Below the pieces are notes generated by a model. That model searched no databases, had not been told where the DNA came from, and saw only the letters and a list, made by a program, of their open reading frames with translations. A program made the position numbers and the translations under genes. Shown piece after piece: positions 6,658 through 7,205 of a DNA stretch of 7,205 nucleotides. Numbering within the stretch: position 1 is the first letter of the stretch; the number at the start of each line of letters is the position of its first letter. Source of the DNA: Cyanobacteria bacterium UBA9971 (lineage in GTDB: Bacteria > Cyanobacteriota > Vampirovibrionia > Gastranaerophilales > UBA9971); contig DNRP01000058.1 of assembly GCA_003499955.1 (NCBI GenBank), positions 1 to 7,205 of the forward strand. Direction: 5' to 3'.

Positions 6658-7205
6658 TGCATAATTTTTTGCCTCATACTGACGAAACTCGCAGGGAAAT
6701 GCTTAATGAAATCGGATTAAATTCTACTGAAGAGTTATTTGGCAACATTCCTAAAGAAGCAAGAGTTGATAATTTAAAGATTCCTGATGGATTAAGCGAG
6801 CTTGAAGCTAAAAAACATTTGGTAAATCTTGCAAACAAGAATAAAACTGCTCAAAACCGTATATCTTTTCTGGGTGGAGGGACTTATAACAGGTATGTTC
6901 CAAGCTGTATAAGCACTATTGTTCAGCGTTCGGAATTTATCACGGCATATACCCCTTATCAGCCGGAAGTTAGCCAGGGAACACTTCAGGTAATTTATGA
7001 TTATCAGTCGATGTTATGCAATTTAACCGGCATGGATGTTGCAAATGCGTCGGTTTATGACGGAGCTACAGCCTGTGCGGAAGCTGTGCTTATGGCTTGC
7101 CGAATAACAAAAAAGATAAAAGCTTTAATCAGTTATGTTTTAAATCCTGATTATAAGCAAGTTATTGAGACTTACTGCTACGGGGCAGGCATTGAGATTG
7201 AGTAT
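6657..7205 (+). CDS. gcvPA: Glycine dehydrogenase (decarboxylating) subunit 1, split P-protein, 3' end outside the window
   Basis: The frame opened by the ATG at 6657 stays open for 183 codons to the window edge. It begins MHNFLPHTDETRREML, and residues 100-147 contain the P-protein N-terminal hallmark: PYQPEVSQGTLQVIYDYQ (100-117), then LTGMDVANASVYDGATA (123-139). Also seen is FLGGGTYNRYVP (71-82). In organisms with split P-protein, this roughly 440-450-aa subunit pairs with GcvPB, which carries the PLP-lysine; together they decarboxylate glycine and load GcvH. The start is set by AGAGGGG at 6645-6651 inside gcvH, five bases before the ATG. I call the split form because the start and early sequence (HTDETRREML, IP) match subunit 1 proteins; a full-length P-protein cannot be excluded from 183 residues alone. 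gcvPB is expected downstream. Confidence 0.92.
   Translation, partial: MHNFLPHTDETRREMLNEIGLNSTEELFGNIPKEARVDNLKIPDGLSELEAKKHLVNLANKNKTAQNRISFLGGGTYNRYVPSCISTIVQRSEFITAYTPYQPEVSQGTLQVIYDYQSMLCNLTGMDVANASVYDGATACAEAVLMACRITKKIKALISYVLNPDYKQVIETYCYGAGIEIEY

Overview
The window is AT-rich bacterial DNA (GC roughly a third by eye) and is almost fully coding on the plus strand. It holds two functional blocks. The first, about 1-4942, is part of a tad/cpa (tight adherence, Flp-type IVc pilus) locus: a CpaE-like ATPase, the CpaF/TadA secretion ATPase, and the inner-membrane platform proteins TadB and TadC. The second, from about 5135 to the right edge, is the start of a glycine cleavage operon: gcvT, gcvH and the 5' part of gcvPA, the N-terminal half of a split P-protein. 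Upstream tad genes (pilin, prepilin peptidase, CpaB, secretin) and the partner gcvPB are not in the window.

Layout: cpaE (18-1244), an 11-nt gap, cpaF (1256-2758), a 216-nt gap, tadB (2975-3985), a 27-nt gap, tadC (4013-4942), a gap of about 190 nt, gcvT (5135-6247), a 17-nt gap, gcvH (6265-6657), then a one-base TAATG overlap into gcvPA (6657 to the edge). The two larger gaps each contain a palindromic repeat. Both repeats have TTGTCATT.../...AATGACAA ends and a GATTGCTTCGT core. They are clearly related and look like members of one dispersed, non-coding, MITE/REP-like family.

How the genes work together: CpaF would hydrolyse ATP to power pilin polymerisation through the TadB-TadC platform, and CpaE probably positions or recruits the machine. 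GcvT, GcvH and GcvPA belong to the glycine cleavage complex, which breaks glycine into CO2, ammonia and a methylene group carried on tetrahydrofolate. The adjacency of the two blocks looks like chance neighbourhood. A separate transcription unit starting after tadC is likely, although I see no convincing promoter or terminator.

Taxon: the low GC, the tad locus, the split GcvP and the repeat family are compatible with a lineage such as the non-photosynthetic Cyanobacteria relatives (Vampirovibrionia/Melainabacteria) or another low-GC environmental or gut phylum. This is a low-confidence guess from memory. I found no clearly new multi-gene system. The points most worth checking are the nested 144-bp palindrome inside the tad operon and the altered residues in the CpaE receiver and ATPase motifs.
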